Of a DNA stretch of 64,000 bases, positions 52,034-61,997 are shown piece by piece. Below the pieces are notes generated by a model. It was not told the origin of the DNA and ran no database searches. It worked only from the letters and a program-made list of their open reading frames with translations. Made by a program: the position numbers and the translations under genes. Within the stretch, counting starts at the first letter, position 1. Each line of letters begins with the position of its first letter. This stretch comes from Pseudorhizobium pelagicum (lineage in GTDB: Bacteria; Pseudomonadota; Alphaproteobacteria; Rhizobiales; Rhizobiaceae): contig JOKI01000024.1 of NCBI GenBank assembly GCA_000722615.1, forward strand, positions 1-64,000, written 5' to 3'.

Positions 52034-52050
52034 CATTAGGAATGCTAATG
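52034..52050. promoter_or_regulatory. LysR-type box upstream of the aspartase-family gene
   Basis: CATTAG (52034-52039) and CTAATG (52045-52050) form a perfect six-base inverted repeat around GAATG and contain the T-N11-A pattern of LysR boxes. It lies 34 bases before the truncated lysR start and 105 bases before the divergent enzyme gene. The original LysR is the expected ligand. Confidence 0.5.
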
Positions 52051-52154
52051 GTAGATCCAATAATTCTTAATTTGATGAAATTCCAGAACCACGCAATCGG
52101 AAAGGAGGCTAAAAGCGATCATCGGCGCAGCAGCCAAAAGGAAAGAGCAACCAC

Positions 52155-53624
52155 ATGACTGGCATTCGCATCGAAATGGACGGATTGGGGCAAGCAGAGC
52201 TTGCGGCAGATGCGCTTTATGGCGTGAACACCCTGCGCGCTGTGCAGAATTTTCCACTTTCAGGTCGCCCGATCGCGTCTGCTCCGCATTTCATCTGGGC
52301 GTTGGCGCTCGTCAAGCAGGCTGCCGCACAGGCCAATCTCGAACTCGGCGCCATCTCGTCAGACAGGGCGGATGCAATCGTTACGGCATGCCGGGACATC
52401 GGCCAAGGGCTGTATGACGAGCATTTCGTGGTCGACATGCTCGAAGGCTCGGGCGGCACTTCGACCAATATGAACGTCAACGAGGTCATCGCCAACATCG
52501 TCGCCTCGAAACGAGGCGAGGGGCTTGGCACATACGCTTTTGTACACCCCAATGATCACGTTAATCTCGGTCAGTCCACCAATGACGTTATTCCGACAGC
52601 CATGAAGCTGGCAATATATCGGGCGCTGGCGGATGCCGAGGCAGGCCTTGAGGAACTGGCGCGCGCCTTTTTGAAAAAGGCGCAGGAATACGAGGGCTTG
52701 CTTCGCCTCGGACGGACATGCCTGCAGGATGCGCAGCCGATGACCTTGGGGCAAGCCTTTGGCGGATATGCTGCGGTCACGCAGCGGCACAGGGAACAAC
52801 TGGCCATTCTCAGGCAGCAGTTTCTGCATTTGCCGATCGGCGGCACCGCCATCGGCACGGGGTTCGGATCATCGCCCGGTTATCGCGACGCGGTCGTCCG
52901 GCACATTGGCGCGTTGACAGGGGAGGCTTTCACATCGATCGCCAATCCTTTCGACGGCATGCAGAACATGGACACCTGCGCACGTCTGTCGGCAGAACTG
53001 CGCAATGCCGCCAATTCCTCGTGGAAGATCGCCAACGATCTCATCGTCCTTTCCTCCGGGCCGGCCGGCGGGCTTCAGGAAATCACCCTTGCGGCCGTGC
53101 AGCAGGGATCGTCGATCATGCCCGGCAAGGTCAATCCGGTCATTCCCATGGCGGTCTGCCAGGTGGCCTTCGCCATAACCGGCAATGATGCCGCCATCGC
53201 AATGGCATGCCAGCAAGGTCTGCTGGAAATCAACCATTACGAACTTCTGGTTTGCGACAGATTGCTGGACAGCATCACGCTTCTCGCACGCTCGGCGGAT
53301 ATGTTTGCCGGACGCTGCATCAACGGCCTTGTCGCCAACGAGACCACCTCGCTCGATCACCTGATGGCTTCGAGTGCGCTTGCGACGGCGCTCGTACCCA
53401 GTCTCGGTTACGCGGCGGTATCAAACATCGTGCGCACATCCTTGGCGCAGGGCCGGTCATTCGTGGAGGTGGCGGTCGAGCAGGGGGTGCTGAAGGAGAG
53501 CGACATCGTTTCGATCCTGGCCAAGGCGGCCGGTGGAACCGCAAGACTGACGTCGCTGACGTGCTTTCCGGAAAAAGGACCGGGTATCAGTGGTTTTCAG
53601 TTGAAGGTGACGTCTGATGCGTAA
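52155..53624 (+). CDS. aspA: Aspartate ammonia-lyase family enzyme
   Basis: A 489-residue member of the aspartase/class II fumarase superfamily. It shows DALYGVNTLRAVQNFPLSG, EGSGGTSTNMNVNEVIAN, VHPNDHVNLGQSTNDVIPTA and the signature GSSIMPGKVNPV with the catalytic Ser loop. The N-terminal YGVNTLRAVQNF favours aspartase over fumarase, but a relative acting on another amino acid is possible. It lies 143 bases before a polar amino-acid ABC importer, so uptake and deamination of an acidic amino acid is a plausible unit. Confidence 0.82.
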   Translation: MTGIRIEMDGLGQAELAADALYGVNTLRAVQNFPLSGRPIASAPHFIWALALVKQAAAQANLELGAISSDRADAIVTACRDIGQGLYDEHFVVDMLEGSGGTSTNMNVNEVIANIVASKRGEGLGTYAFVHPNDHVNLGQSTNDVIPTAMKLAIYRALADAEAGLEELARAFLKKAQEYEGLLRLGRTCLQDAQPMTLGQAFGGYAAVTQRHREQLAILRQQFLHLPIGGTAIGTGFGSSPGYRDAVVRHIGALTGEAFTSIANPFDGMQNMDTCARLSAELRNAANSSWKIANDLIVLSSGPAGGLQEITLAAVQQGSSIMPGKVNPVIPMAVCQVAFAITGNDAAIAMACQQGLLEINHYELLVCDRLLDSITLLARSADMFAGRCINGLVANETTSLDHLMASSALATALVPSLGYAAVSNIVRTSLAQGRSFVEVAVEQGVLKESDIVSILAKAAGGTARLTSLTCFPEKGPGISGFQLKVTSDA

Positions 53625-53767
53625 GTGTAGGGCGATATGTATGGCGTTGAAGGTCGCCATCACACTGTCGCGTGCGTGGCCGAAATAGATCAAAATATGT
53701 CCGAATTAGATAAGATTTAATCGTGCCTTTTGTCAGATTCAACCTCAGCTAAACAAAGGGAACGGAC

Positions 53768-54592
53768 ATGAAAAGATTGCTTGCTCTGACGATGGGACTG
53801 CTGACGGCCACGACTTCCGTGAACGCCGCAGAGTGCACGAACGCCACTCTCAAGCGGATTACGGAGCGCGGTGAGATTGCGGTCGGCGTCAAGGCCGATT
53901 ACAAGCCCTTCGGCTTCCGCGATCCGAATGGCGAGATCGTCGGGCTGGAAATCGACCTTGCCAAGGAAGTCGCCGCAACGATGGGCGTGAAGCTGCGGCT
54001 TGTGCCGGTGGTCGCATCCAACCGCATGCAGTTCGTGGAGCAGGGACAGACGGACCTGATGATCGCGACGATGACGGATACGAAGGAACGCCGCAACATC
54101 GTCGGCATTCCGGGACCAAACTATTATGCGTCCGGCACCAACATCCTGTCCCCCAAGGCGCTTGCATTCAAGGACTGGAAGGATCTGAACGGGAAGCCGG
54201 TCTGCGGCATCCAGGGTGCTTTCTATAATCAGTCTGTCTCCGATAAATATGGCGCCAAGATTTCGGCCTTCACCAATGCCGCCGAAGCGAAGCAGGCGCT
54301 TCGTGATCGCAAATGCGTCGCCTTCCTTTTCGACGATTCCTCCATCGCATCCGATTTGGCTTCGGGTTCCTGGGGCGATTTCGAGATGCCGTTGCAGTCT
54401 GAAGACCAGTCCCCCTGGGGCATGGCCGTTGCAAAGTCCGAAGAGGCCTGCGCCTTCGGTGCGATGATTTCGGGCATGGAATATAACTGGCACCGCAGCG
54501 GCAAGCTGCTTGAGCTTGAGAAGAAGTGGGAGATCAAGTCGACCGGCTATCTGCAAGCAATGCATGACAAGTTGGCCGACCCGATCAAGTAA
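53768..54592 (+). CDS. Polar amino-acid ABC transporter binding protein
   Basis: A 274-residue periplasmic protein with a signal peptide ending near residue 20 (SVNAAEC). It shows the family 3 pattern RGEIAVGVKADYKPFGFRD, EIVGLEIDLAKEVAATMGVK, GQTDLMIATMTDTKERR and CVAFLFDDS. It supplies the two permeases and the ATPase encoded next. Ligands of this family are amino acids or opine-like derivatives. Confidence 0.9.
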   Translation: MKRLLALTMGLLTATTSVNAAECTNATLKRITERGEIAVGVKADYKPFGFRDPNGEIVGLEIDLAKEVAATMGVKLRLVPVVASNRMQFVEQGQTDLMIATMTDTKERRNIVGIPGPNYYASGTNILSPKALAFKDWKDLNGKPVCGIQGAFYNQSVSDKYGAKISAFTNAAEAKQALRDRKCVAFLFDDSSIASDLASGSWGDFEMPLQSEDQSPWGMAVAKSEEACAFGAMISGMEYNWHRSGKLLELEKKWEIKSTGYLQAMHDKLADPIK

Positions 54593-54601
54593 GGGCGCCG
54601 A

Positions 54602-55354
54602 ATGAACGCCTTCTCAGAATACTTTCGTGATCTTGCTGAAAGATCACCACGCTGGGACTTCATTTGGTTGTACGATGGCAGCGCCGCAGACCGGATTCTT
54701 TCCGGTCTGTGGGTGACCATCCAGCTCAGCGTCATTTGTGTTATTGCCTCGCTTGTCATCGGTTTTGCGGGGTCCATGCTGCAGACCTCCCGATACAGGG
54801 TGGCACGGCTGTTCGTCAGCGGTTACCTGCAGATCTTCCGCAACACGCCGCCGCTCGTGCAGTTGCTGTTCTTCTATTTCGCCTTGGGCCAGTTTACCCC
54901 GAGCTACAGCCCGGATGGATGGACGCAGGTTCCACTGATCTCGAATGTCGGCTGGGCGGCGATCGCGCTCTCGCTTTTTGGTGCGGCCTTCAATGTCGAA
55001 ATCTTTCGCTCCGGCCTTGAGGCGGTGCCGAATTCGACGATCGAGGCGGCCGATGCGCTCGGCATGAGCCGCTGGCTGATCTTTTCAGAAGTACAGTTCC
55101 CACTGGCGCTCAGGGTTTGCCTGCCGGCGCTCAGCAGCAACCTGATCAATCTGGTCAAGACGACATCGCAGGCTTTTGCGATCGCAGTGCCTGAATTGCT
55201 TTATCAGTCCGCCTCCCTGTGGAACGACCACCCGGCGACACAAAACCCCACCATGCTCATGTTGCTGGTGGTCTATGTCGGGCTTGTCGGGCTTTTGTCA
55301 CTCGGTCTCAGGTTCATGGAACGCAGAATGAGGGTGCCCGGTTATGGCGTCTGA
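54602..55354 (+). CDS. Amino-acid ABC transporter permease 1 (HisM/HisQ type)
   Basis: A 250-residue membrane protein. It has GLWVTIQLSVICVIASLVIG, the typical FRNTPPLVQLLFFYFALGQF, and the EAA loop SGLEAVPNSTIEAADALGMS. It starts nine bases after the binding-protein stop and overlaps the second permease by 11 bases. Confidence 0.9.
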   Translation: MNAFSEYFRDLAERSPRWDFIWLYDGSAADRILSGLWVTIQLSVICVIASLVIGFAGSMLQTSRYRVARLFVSGYLQIFRNTPPLVQLLFFYFALGQFTPSYSPDGWTQVPLISNVGWAAIALSLFGAAFNVEIFRSGLEAVPNSTIEAADALGMSRWLIFSEVQFPLALRVCLPALSSNLINLVKTTSQAFAIAVPELLYQSASLWNDHPATQNPTMLMLLVVYVGLVGLLSLGLRFMERRMRVPGYGV

Positions 55355-56228
55355 TATCGACAAGCGCGGGCAGGGATATCCCCGTCGCAGCGATATGGCG
55401 GTCCTGTTGCCGCTTCGTCCCGCCCCGCAGATGGATAGCCTGTCGCTCACGACATGGCTTGCAAAAATCCGCTGGTGGCAGGTCATGCTGCTGATGCTGG
55501 TTTGGCCGCTGCACGCCTTTGCCCAAGGGGCCGTCACCGTGGATAGCGCGGTCGCCGTTCTCTACAAATGGGCTCCGTTTCTTCTGTTGCATGGTTTTCT
55601 CTTCAACGTGCTGATCTCGATCCTGTCCATGGCGCTTGGCACTGGTCTTGGTGTTCTGCTTGGTCTGACGCTGATTTCGAAATGGTCTCCGCTGCGTTTT
55701 CTCGGCAATACCGGAACGGCGTTCTTCCGCAATGCGCCCTGGCTCGTGCTGCTCTTCGTGGTGCTTCTGGCGTTTCCGTTCGAGTTGACGATTTTTGGCA
55801 CGCGTGTGCCGCTGCCCGGCTGGATCAAGGCGGTCATCGGACTTTCGCTACCGGTTGCGGCCAATATCGCGATCATCGTGCGTGGCGCGATACAATCGGT
55901 GCCGTCAGCCCAATGGGAAGCCGCCGAAAGCCTGAGCTTCAGCCGTATGCAGACGCTCTGGCAGATCATTATTCCCCAATGTATCAAGCGGATGATACCG
56001 CCGTGGATGAACTGGTATGCGATCCTGACGATGGCGACGCCGCTCTGCTCGATCCTCGGCACGGAAGAGATGGTGACGCTCACCCGCCAGGCGATGGAAG
56101 CGGAAGGCAACAAGCCGGAATTGCTGATGCCGTTCTATGGCTTCATCCTCGTCCTGTTTTTCCTCTACTGCTACCCGATTGCAAAACTCACGGTGCGCCT
56201 TGAGCGCAAGTTCGCCTTCAAGCTCTAG
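55344..56228 (+). CDS. Amino-acid ABC transporter permease 2
   Basis: A 294-residue permease with a longer N-terminus than usual: the permease core starts near residue 75 ([20 protein letters not shown]). It then shows [20 protein letters not shown], the EAA loop [19 protein letters not shown] and [20 protein letters not shown] 55344 overlaps the previous stop; later in-frame ATGs (residues 18 and 30) could be the real start. It pairs with permease 1. Confidence 0.88.
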   Translation: MASDIDKRGQGYPRRSDMAVLLPLRPAPQMDSLSLTTWLAKIRWWQVMLLMLVWPLHAFAQGAVTVDSAVAVLYKWAPFLLLHGFLFNVLISILSMALGTGLGVLLGLTLISKWSPLRFLGNTGTAFFRNAPWLVLLFVVLLAFPFELTIFGTRVPLPGWIKAVIGLSLPVAANIAIIVRGAIQSVPSAQWEAAESLSFSRMQTLWQIIIPQCIKRMIPPWMNWYAILTMATPLCSILGTEEMVTLTRQAMEAEGNKPELLMPFYGFILVLFFLYCYPIAKLTVRLERKFAFKL

Positions 56229-56236
56229 GTAAAGAT

Positions 56237-56980
56237 ATGTGGTCTCCCAATCAGCCCATCGTGGCGATGAAAAACGTTATGAAATCCTATGGCGATTTCG
56301 ACGTGCTGAAAGGCATCAGCATGGACATCATGAAGGGCGAGGTGGTGTGTATCATCGGCCCTTCCGGTTCCGGAAAATCGACGCTGATCCGCTGCATCAA
56401 CGGCCTCAACGATATCCAGAAAGGCTCGATCACCGTCGAGGGGCAGGAAGTTCATGATCCAAAGCTTGACAAGCGGCTTCTGCGCCGCAAGGTCGGCATG
56501 GTCTTCCAGCAATACAATCTGTTTCCGCACAAGACGGCCCTGCAGAATATCATCATGGCGCCGGTGAAGGTGTTGAAGGAACCGCGTGCCGACGTTGAAG
56601 CCCGCGCCCGCGCGCTCCTCAAAAAAGTGCGTCTCGAGGGCAAGGAAAACAGCTATCCAGGCGAGCTTTCAGGCGGCCAGCAGCAGCGCGTGGCTATTGC
56701 CCGTTCGCTTGCCATGCGCCCGGATATCATGCTGTTCGACGAGGTGACGGCCGCGCTTGATCCGGAAACAGTCAAGGAGGTTCTTGTCACGATCAAGGAG
56801 CTGGCCGCGGATGGCATGACCTGTATCCTCGTCACGCACGAGATGGGCTTTGCAAAGGAAGTGGCCGACAAGGTATATTTCACCGACCGCGGCCTGATCG
56901 TCGAGGAAGGGCATCCGAGCGAGATTTTCAGCAATCCCAAGGATCCGCGCACCAAAGCGTTTCTCAGTCAGGTTCTCTGA
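56237..56980 (+). CDS. Amino-acid ABC transporter ATP-binding protein (GlnQ-like)
   Basis: A 247-residue ATPase. Walker A GPSGSGKS, signature LSGGQQQR, Walker [14 protein letters not shown] and H-loop [13 protein letters not shown] are all present. It starts eight bases after the permease 2 stop. It is the final gene of the importer; a GlxA-type regulator converges from the right after 28 bases. Confidence 0.93.
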   Translation: MWSPNQPIVAMKNVMKSYGDFDVLKGISMDIMKGEVVCIIGPSGSGKSTLIRCINGLNDIQKGSITVEGQEVHDPKLDKRLLRRKVGMVFQQYNLFPHKTALQNIIMAPVKVLKEPRADVEARARALLKKVRLEGKENSYPGELSGGQQQRVAIARSLAMRPDIMLFDEVTAALDPETVKEVLVTIKELAADGMTCILVTHEMGFAKEVADKVYFTDRGLIVEEGHPSEIFSNPKDPRTKAFLSQVL

Positions 56981-57008
56981 CGCTGTTTTCTTCGGGTGAC
57001 GAACCGCC

Positions 57009-58025
57009 TCAAGGGCGATCCTTGTCGAAGGCAACGGCTCTGGCGGCGACACGCATCGCTTTGGGTGTGGTCGCGAAACGCGACTGAAAGATCCTGGTGA
57101 AATGGCTAGCATTGGAAAAGCCTGTCGCCAATGCCACCTCCGAAATCGGCAAGACCGTCTGCCGCAGCAACTGGGCTGCGCGGTCAAGGCTGATATGGCG
57201 GTAGAACTCCATAACGCTCATGTCGAGCGTCTCCACGAAAACCCGGTTCAACTGTCGGGCGCTAATATGCGCCCGACCCGCGATTTCCTCGAGCGTAAGC
57301 CGGTCGGCGAGATTGTTGTGCATCAGTTCGACGGCCGCCAGCGCCGCCGGGTGATGAATGTTGTACTTCTGTTCGAGACCGGCCTTTTGCGGCGCCTCGG
57401 AAAGTCGTGTTTCGGTGTGCATGAACCAGTCGCTGACCTGTTGCGCCAGGACACGGCCATGGTTTTTCGAGATGATGTTGATCAACAGGTCGAGCGTGCC
57501 GGTGCCGCCGGCTGATGTGTATCGATCCCGGTCGATCACGAAAAGTGACTTTTCCAGATTAAAATCCTCTGACATCTCCCGAAGAGAATCGAAGTGTTCC
57601 CAGTGGATGGTGAATCGGCGATGCCGCATCAACCCGTATCGTGCGAGGATGGCGGGCGCGCCCGAAATGCCGCCCAATGGCACGTTCTGTCGCGTCAGCC
57701 GTTTCAGGTAACGTCCCAGTTCCACGTTCTCGTAAAGGATGGGATTGCCGCCCGCGACGAGGAAGACAAGATCGAAATCGACCGGCGCGCTTCGCATTTC
57801 GATGGTGTCGAATGTGATGCCGATAGAAGATTGCGAACGGTCGCCTTCGGCGGCAATGAAGGTAAAATCATAAAGTCTGGTCTTCGACAGGATGTTGGCC
57901 GCGCGCAGCGGTTCGACCGTCGCAGCCAGCGATATAAGCGCATAACCATCGACAAGGATGACGCCGATCCTGCGGATACCCTGTTCCGAAAAGAGCGCGC
58001 TGTGGTGATAGACTTGCGTGCTCAT
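57009..58025 (-). CDS. GlxA/GbdR-like AraC-family transcriptional regulator
   Basis: A 338-residue regulator. Residues about 15-200 form a DJ-1/PfpI (glutamine-amidotransferase-like) domain with IGVILVDGYALISLAATVEP and LGGISGAPAILARYGLM. Residues about 225-330 hold two AraC-type helix-turn-helices with LTLEEIAGRAHISARQLNRV and ISEVALATGFSNASHFTRIF. This class includes GbdR, CdhR and SouR, activators for betaine, carnitine and sarcosine catabolism. Sarcosine oxidase genes occur 2.7 kb away, which fits. It is divergent from the SDR at 58146. Confidence 0.87.
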   Translation of the reverse strand: MSTQVYHHSALFSEQGIRRIGVILVDGYALISLAATVEPLRAANILSKTRLYDFTFIAAEGDRSQSSIGITFDTIEMRSAPVDFDLVFLVAGGNPILYENVELGRYLKRLTRQNVPLGGISGAPAILARYGLMRHRRFTIHWEHFDSLREMSEDFNLEKSLFVIDRDRYTSAGGTGTLDLLINIISKNHGRVLAQQVSDWFMHTETRLSEAPQKAGLEQKYNIHHPAALAAVELMHNNLADRLTLEEIAGRAHISARQLNRVFVETLDMSVMEFYRHISLDRAAQLLRQTVLPISEVALATGFSNASHFTRIFQSRFATTPKAMRVAARAVAFDKDRP

Positions 58026-58082
58026 CCCTGAATTCCGATCGGTCGGCCAAGCGACGGAAGCGAATGCCTCTCCCCACGATGC

Positions 58083-58113
58083 TTGACAAACTTACAGTAT
58101 CCAATTGGTATAC
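58083..58113 (+). promoter_or_regulatory. Sigma-70-like promoter with CCAATTGG palindrome before the SDR gene
   Basis: TTGACA (58083-58088) is followed at 17-base spacing by TGGTAT (58106-58111). The perfect palindrome CCAATTGG (58101-58108), flanked by GTAT and TATAC, overlaps the -10. A regulator bound there would block transcription. Candidates are the divergent GlxA-type protein or the GntR encoded next to the SDR. This is the 120-base divergent region between both genes. Confidence 0.45.
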
Positions 58114-58145
58114 GGAAGGTGTTCACGATTTCGGGATGTGATTGC

Positions 58146-58904
58146 ATGTATGACTTCAGCGGCAAGATAGTGGTTGTAACCGGCGGTGCCGGCGGCATCG
58201 GTGAATCGACAGCCTATGCCTTCGCGCGTTCCGGGGCAAAGGTGATCATCATGGATCGCTCAAAGGATGATCTGGACAAGGCGATGGCGCGCCTTTCGGA
58301 AGTCGGTGATGTCACGGCGGTCGCTGTGGACGTGGCTGACCGTGATGCCGTTGAGGCCGCGTTCAACGACATTGAAGCGCTCGGCGGCACGGATGTGGTC
58401 GTCACCAGCGCCGCGATCGTCAAGACCGGACTGATCCTCGATATCGACCCGCAGGATTGGGAACGTATCCTGTCGGTCAACCTGACCGGCACGTTCAACT
58501 GCTGCCAGTTTGCCGGACGACAGATGGTCGCCAAGGGGGCAGGGCGCATCATTACCGTGAGTTCGGTCAACGGCCAAATCGCCAATACGGGACGCGGCGC
58601 CTATTCATGCAGCAAGGGCGCGGCCGACATGCTGACGCGCCTGCTGGCCGCCGAGCTTGGCGACAAGGGTGTGACCGCCAATGCCGTGGCGCCGACGCCG
58701 GTCGATCCGACCATGATCCTGCAGGTGCATGGCCCGAAGGACCGCGCCATCTGGGATGCTCAGATCCCGGCCAAGCGTTATGCAAAGCCGGAGGAGGTGG
58801 CCGCCGCCATCCAGTTCCTGGCGACGCCGGAAGCCGCCTATATCAATGGTCACATCCTCAATATCGACGGCGGCTTCATGGCCTCTGGCGTCCTCATCCG
58901 CTAA
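58146..58904 (+). CDS. Short-chain dehydrogenase/reductase
   Basis: A 252-residue SDR with intact motifs: TGGAGGIGES at the cofactor site, DVADRDAV, the VTSAAI position of NNAG, the catalytic Ser in TVSSVNG, YSCSKGA with catalytic Tyr and Lys, and the C-terminal YINGHILNIDGGFMA. ATG 58146 fits the family start; the upstream in-frame start at 58083 lies on the promoter. It is followed after 134 bases by a GntR gene on the same strand. The substrate is a secondary alcohol or ketone of unknown type. Confidence 0.88.
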   Translation: MYDFSGKIVVVTGGAGGIGESTAYAFARSGAKVIIMDRSKDDLDKAMARLSEVGDVTAVAVDVADRDAVEAAFNDIEALGGTDVVVTSAAIVKTGLILDIDPQDWERILSVNLTGTFNCCQFAGRQMVAKGAGRIITVSSVNGQIANTGRGAYSCSKGAADMLTRLLAAELGDKGVTANAVAPTPVDPTMILQVHGPKDRAIWDAQIPAKRYAKPEEVAAAIQFLATPEAAYINGHILNIDGGFMASGVLIR

Positions 58905-59038
58905 CCTGCCGGGACGGCGGATCGCAGCGCTGCGGCCGGATGGAAAGCCACCCGGCCGGTTGCTTGCCTTGTAAAATTCTTTGTACAACCACTTTTGCGA
59001 TAAGGCATTGCTTTGTCAGTTTATTTGAAAGCGGGAAT

Positions 59039-59755
59039 ATGAGCGAAAGAGATTCTTCGAAAATCGCAAGGGAATTGCGAGAGGCCATATTGCGGCTGGA
59101 ATTGCGTCCCGGCCGCAGTCTGGACGAGGCTGCTCTTGCCGAATCTCTTTCGGTATCTCGTACGCCGGTCCGCGAAGCAATCATCCAACTCATCGCCGAT
59201 GGTCTGGTCGTGCGTGAAGGCCGCTCCGCCAAGGTCGCACCGCTTGATTTCGACGACCTTCCGAAACTCTACGATGCTCTTCTCGTGGCAAGCAGGGTCA
59301 TCCATCGTCTGGCCGCACAGAACCGCACGGATGAGGATCTCAAGAAAATTTCGGACCAGATGAACCTGTTCAAGCAAGAGGTTGCTGCAGGTGAGGGGGT
59401 CGGCCGCTCCGAAACCAATTTCGCCTTTCACATGGCAATCGCCAATGCTGCCGACAACCGGCATTTCGCCGCCTTTTACGAGCAGTCCCTGATCGGTTCG
59501 ATCCGTATCGCGCGGGCCTGTTTTGCCGGAAATACCACGGATGATGAGAACGATATCCGTACGCATCTGGATGAAACGGTGCGCCAGCACGATCGCATCT
59601 TCGATGCGATCGTGGCGCGCGATGCCGACAAGGCGGATGAATACGCTACCCTCCACCACAGACTGACAAAACAGCGTATCAAGCGCATCCTGTTCGCCGG
59701 TTCGCCGGTGCTCAGTGATGACCTAAATCTCACCAGCGAATGGAACCTGCCCTGA
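59039..59755 (+). CDS. GntR-family transcriptional regulator (FCD domain)
   Basis: A 238-residue regulator. The winged helix (about 5-75) contains RELREAILRLELRPGRSLDE and SVSRTPVREAIIQLIADGLV. The FCD domain has RSETNFAFHMAIANAADNRH and the metal-ligand-type HLDETVRQHDRIFDAI. ATG 59039 is used; the frame is open from 58457 inside the SDR gene but that part is antisense-like. Its 3' end overlaps the convergent LysR gene by 33 bases. Confidence 0.87.
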   Translation: MSERDSSKIARELREAILRLELRPGRSLDEAALAESLSVSRTPVREAIIQLIADGLVVREGRSAKVAPLDFDDLPKLYDALLVASRVIHRLAAQNRTDEDLKKISDQMNLFKQEVAAGEGVGRSETNFAFHMAIANAADNRHFAAFYEQSLIGSIRIARACFAGNTTDDENDIRTHLDETVRQHDRIFDAIVARDADKADEYATLHHRLTKQRIKRILFAGSPVLSDDLNLTSEWNLP

Positions 59756-60616
59756 CAGCCATTCGATGAATGTCGATGCCGCCCGCGTGAGGCGTCGCTG
59801 CTGGTTGGGAACCACATGCAGAGCGACCGGAAGGATATCGCCGGCGCCGAACGGCGCGACCAGACGCCCGGATGCCAGATAGGCGCTGGTATAGGACGAC
59901 ATGGCGGCCGTGATGCCGCCACCGCTGGCGCAGATTTCCAGCGCCGTCGCCGCGTTATCCACCTTGATCGGCGCTTGCTGTGGTGAAAGTGCCAGTTTTT
60001 CCTTCTGAATCCACAGATCCAGCAATTGCATGCGGCCCTGCACGTGGATGAGGCGGGCGGGATTGGCCCAATCCGCTGTTGGTTTTTTGCTCGCCCGTTT
60101 CGCTGTCTGCGGGTCGCATAGAAGCATGAGCCTTTCGCTTCCCAGACGAACCGAGCCTGGAGGCGGATTGGCGATACTCAGCGCCAATATACTCAGGTCC
60201 GCAAGTTCCACGTTCGGATCCGTCCAGATCGTGCTGTTGAGGCGGACCTCAAGCTGCGGATTGGCGGCCGAAAAACCATGCAGATTACGCGCCAGCCACA
60301 GAGCGACGAAACTCAGCGGTGCCGAGACGGTTATGCTGGTATGCATACGTGCACCGAGTAGCCCCTGCGTTGCCATCTCTGCACGGTCGAGCGCTTCTGC
60401 AACACCCGGCAGATATGCTGCGCCCACTTCGGTCAGTTCCAGCCCGTTGCTGCGCCGATGGAAAAGCGGGCGGGCAAAAAAACGCTCAAGCGCACGGACA
60501 CGCTGGCTGATGGCCGCCTGGGTGCAATTCAGCTCCTCTGCTGCCCGCGTGAAGCTCAGATGTCTCGCGGCGGCTTCGAAGGCCTGCAGATAGTCCAGAT
60601 GGGGTAGATTGCGCAT
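59723..60616 (-). CDS. LysR-family transcriptional regulator (GcvA-like)
   Basis: A 297-residue LysR protein. It has the winged helix LDYLQAFEAAARHLSFTRAA and CTQAAISQRVRALERFFARP, then the GcvA-style effector domain (ITVSAPLSFVALWLARNLHG, AATALEICASGGGITAAMSS). It is divergent from soxB across 129 bases that include a weak inverted repeat AAGAACGATTTCTT. It is the likely activator of the sarcosine oxidase genes. Confidence 0.88.
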   Translation of the reverse strand: MRNLPHLDYLQAFEAAARHLSFTRAAEELNCTQAAISQRVRALERFFARPLFHRRSNGLELTEVGAAYLPGVAEALDRAEMATQGLLGARMHTSITVSAPLSFVALWLARNLHGFSAANPQLEVRLNSTIWTDPNVELADLSILALSIANPPPGSVRLGSERLMLLCDPQTAKRASKKPTADWANPARLIHVQGRMQLLDLWIQKEKLALSPQQAPIKVDNAATALEICASGGGITAAMSSYTSAYLASGRLVAPFGAGDILPVALHVVPNQQRRLTRAASTFIEWLSGQVPFAGEI

Positions 60617-60745
60617 GGCTGATACCGTTTGAATTTTCCACGCATTACAAAAACGGGGTCACTGGGTAAAGAACGATTTCTTGTCTCTCGTTGGTCAGAG
60701 GGCATTCTGCCTGTCATCAAAGCGACATCAAGGCGCAGGAAAACA

Positions 60746-61987
60746 ATGCCCTTCTCCCTGTTGAAATATGGTCTCCGCTCCCGGCACGTTCCGTACGGCG
60801 ACATCCCAAAGACACCGGATCTGAAACGCGCCTACGACGTGGTCATCATCGGCGGCGGCGGACATGGTCTTGCGGCCGCCTATTACCTTTCCAATGTCCA
60901 CGGCATCACCAATGTCGCGGTGCTGGAAAAGGGCTATCTGGCCGGCGGTAACACGGCCCGCAACACGACGACCATCCGCTCCAATTACATGACGCCGGAA
61001 TCTGTCGCCTTCTACAAGGAAGGTGTCGAGCTTTACGAGACCATGTCGCAGGATCTCGGCTTCAACATCATGTTCTCGCAGCGTGGACAGCTGACGCTTG
61101 CCCATTCCGAAGCGACGCTGCGTAGCTTTCATCTCCGTGCCGAGATGGGCAAATATATGGGCACCAAGATCGAGGTCGTGGATGTTCAGACGGTGCGCGA
61201 CCTGTGCCCCGATCTCAACCTCGATATCGGCGGTCAGCACGAAATTCTCGGTGGCCTCTGGCATGCCGATGGCGGCACGGCCCGTCACGACGCGGTTGCC
61301 TGGGGATATGCCAAGCATGCGGCGGCGCGCGGTGTCGAAATCCACCAGCGCACGGAAGTTCTGGGTCTTGGAAAGACCGGAGACCGTGTCACCGAAATCA
61401 AGACCAATCGCGGCACGATTGCCGCCGGTCAGGTGCTGCAGGCGGTCGGTGGCCTTAACGGTCAGGTCGCGGAACTGGCGGGCATCAAGCTGCCGATCCG
61501 GTGTTTCCCGCTGCAGGCAATGGTCACACAGCCGCTGAAGCCGTTCCTCAACACACTGGTCTCGTCCGCCAACCTGCATACCTATCTGGTTCAGTCCTCG
61601 CGCGGCGAGATCGTCATCGGTGGCGGTTCTGATCCCTATCAGCTTGCCTCGACGCGCTCGACCCTCGATCAGAAGGAACATCTGGCCGAAGGTGCGTTGC
61701 ATCTCTTTCCGTTCCTGCACAAGGTCAAGCTGCTGCGCCAGTGGGCCGGCATTACCGACATGACGCCGGATTACAGCCCGATCATGGGTGCGTCGCCGCT
61801 CTCCAATTACTGGCTCGATTGCGGCTGGGGAACCTGGGGCTTCAAGGCGACGCCGGTTGCCGGCAAGCGGATGGCGGAAACCATCGCCACCGGTCGCGTG
61901 CCGGATATCCTCAAACCTTTCGACATGCGCCGTTTCGACAATTTTGCCCTTCTCAACGAGATGGGCGCGACAGCCGCCAGCCATTGA
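60746..61987 (+). CDS. soxB: Sarcosine oxidase beta subunit
   Basis: A 413-residue flavoprotein. It has the FAD-binding start YDVVIIGGGGHGLAAAYYLS, EKGYLAGGNTARNTTTIRSN, WHADGGTARHDAVAWGYAKH (His near 181 is the probable FMN attachment site) and QWAGITDMTPDYSPIMG. It is the catalytic subunit of the heterotetrameric enzyme that demethylates sarcosine to glycine, passing the one-carbon unit to tetrahydrofolate. ATG 60746 is chosen by family start; the frame opens at 60629. Confidence 0.93.
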   Translation: MPFSLLKYGLRSRHVPYGDIPKTPDLKRAYDVVIIGGGGHGLAAAYYLSNVHGITNVAVLEKGYLAGGNTARNTTTIRSNYMTPESVAFYKEGVELYETMSQDLGFNIMFSQRGQLTLAHSEATLRSFHLRAEMGKYMGTKIEVVDVQTVRDLCPDLNLDIGGQHEILGGLWHADGGTARHDAVAWGYAKHAAARGVEIHQRTEVLGLGKTGDRVTEIKTNRGTIAAGQVLQAVGGLNGQVAELAGIKLPIRCFPLQAMVTQPLKPFLNTLVSSANLHTYLVQSSRGEIVIGGGSDPYQLASTRSTLDQKEHLAEGALHLFPFLHKVKLLRQWAGITDMTPDYSPIMGASPLSNYWLDCGWGTWGFKATPVAGKRMAETIATGRVPDILKPFDMRRFDNFALLNEMGATAASH

Positions 61988-61997
61988 CGAGGCCATC

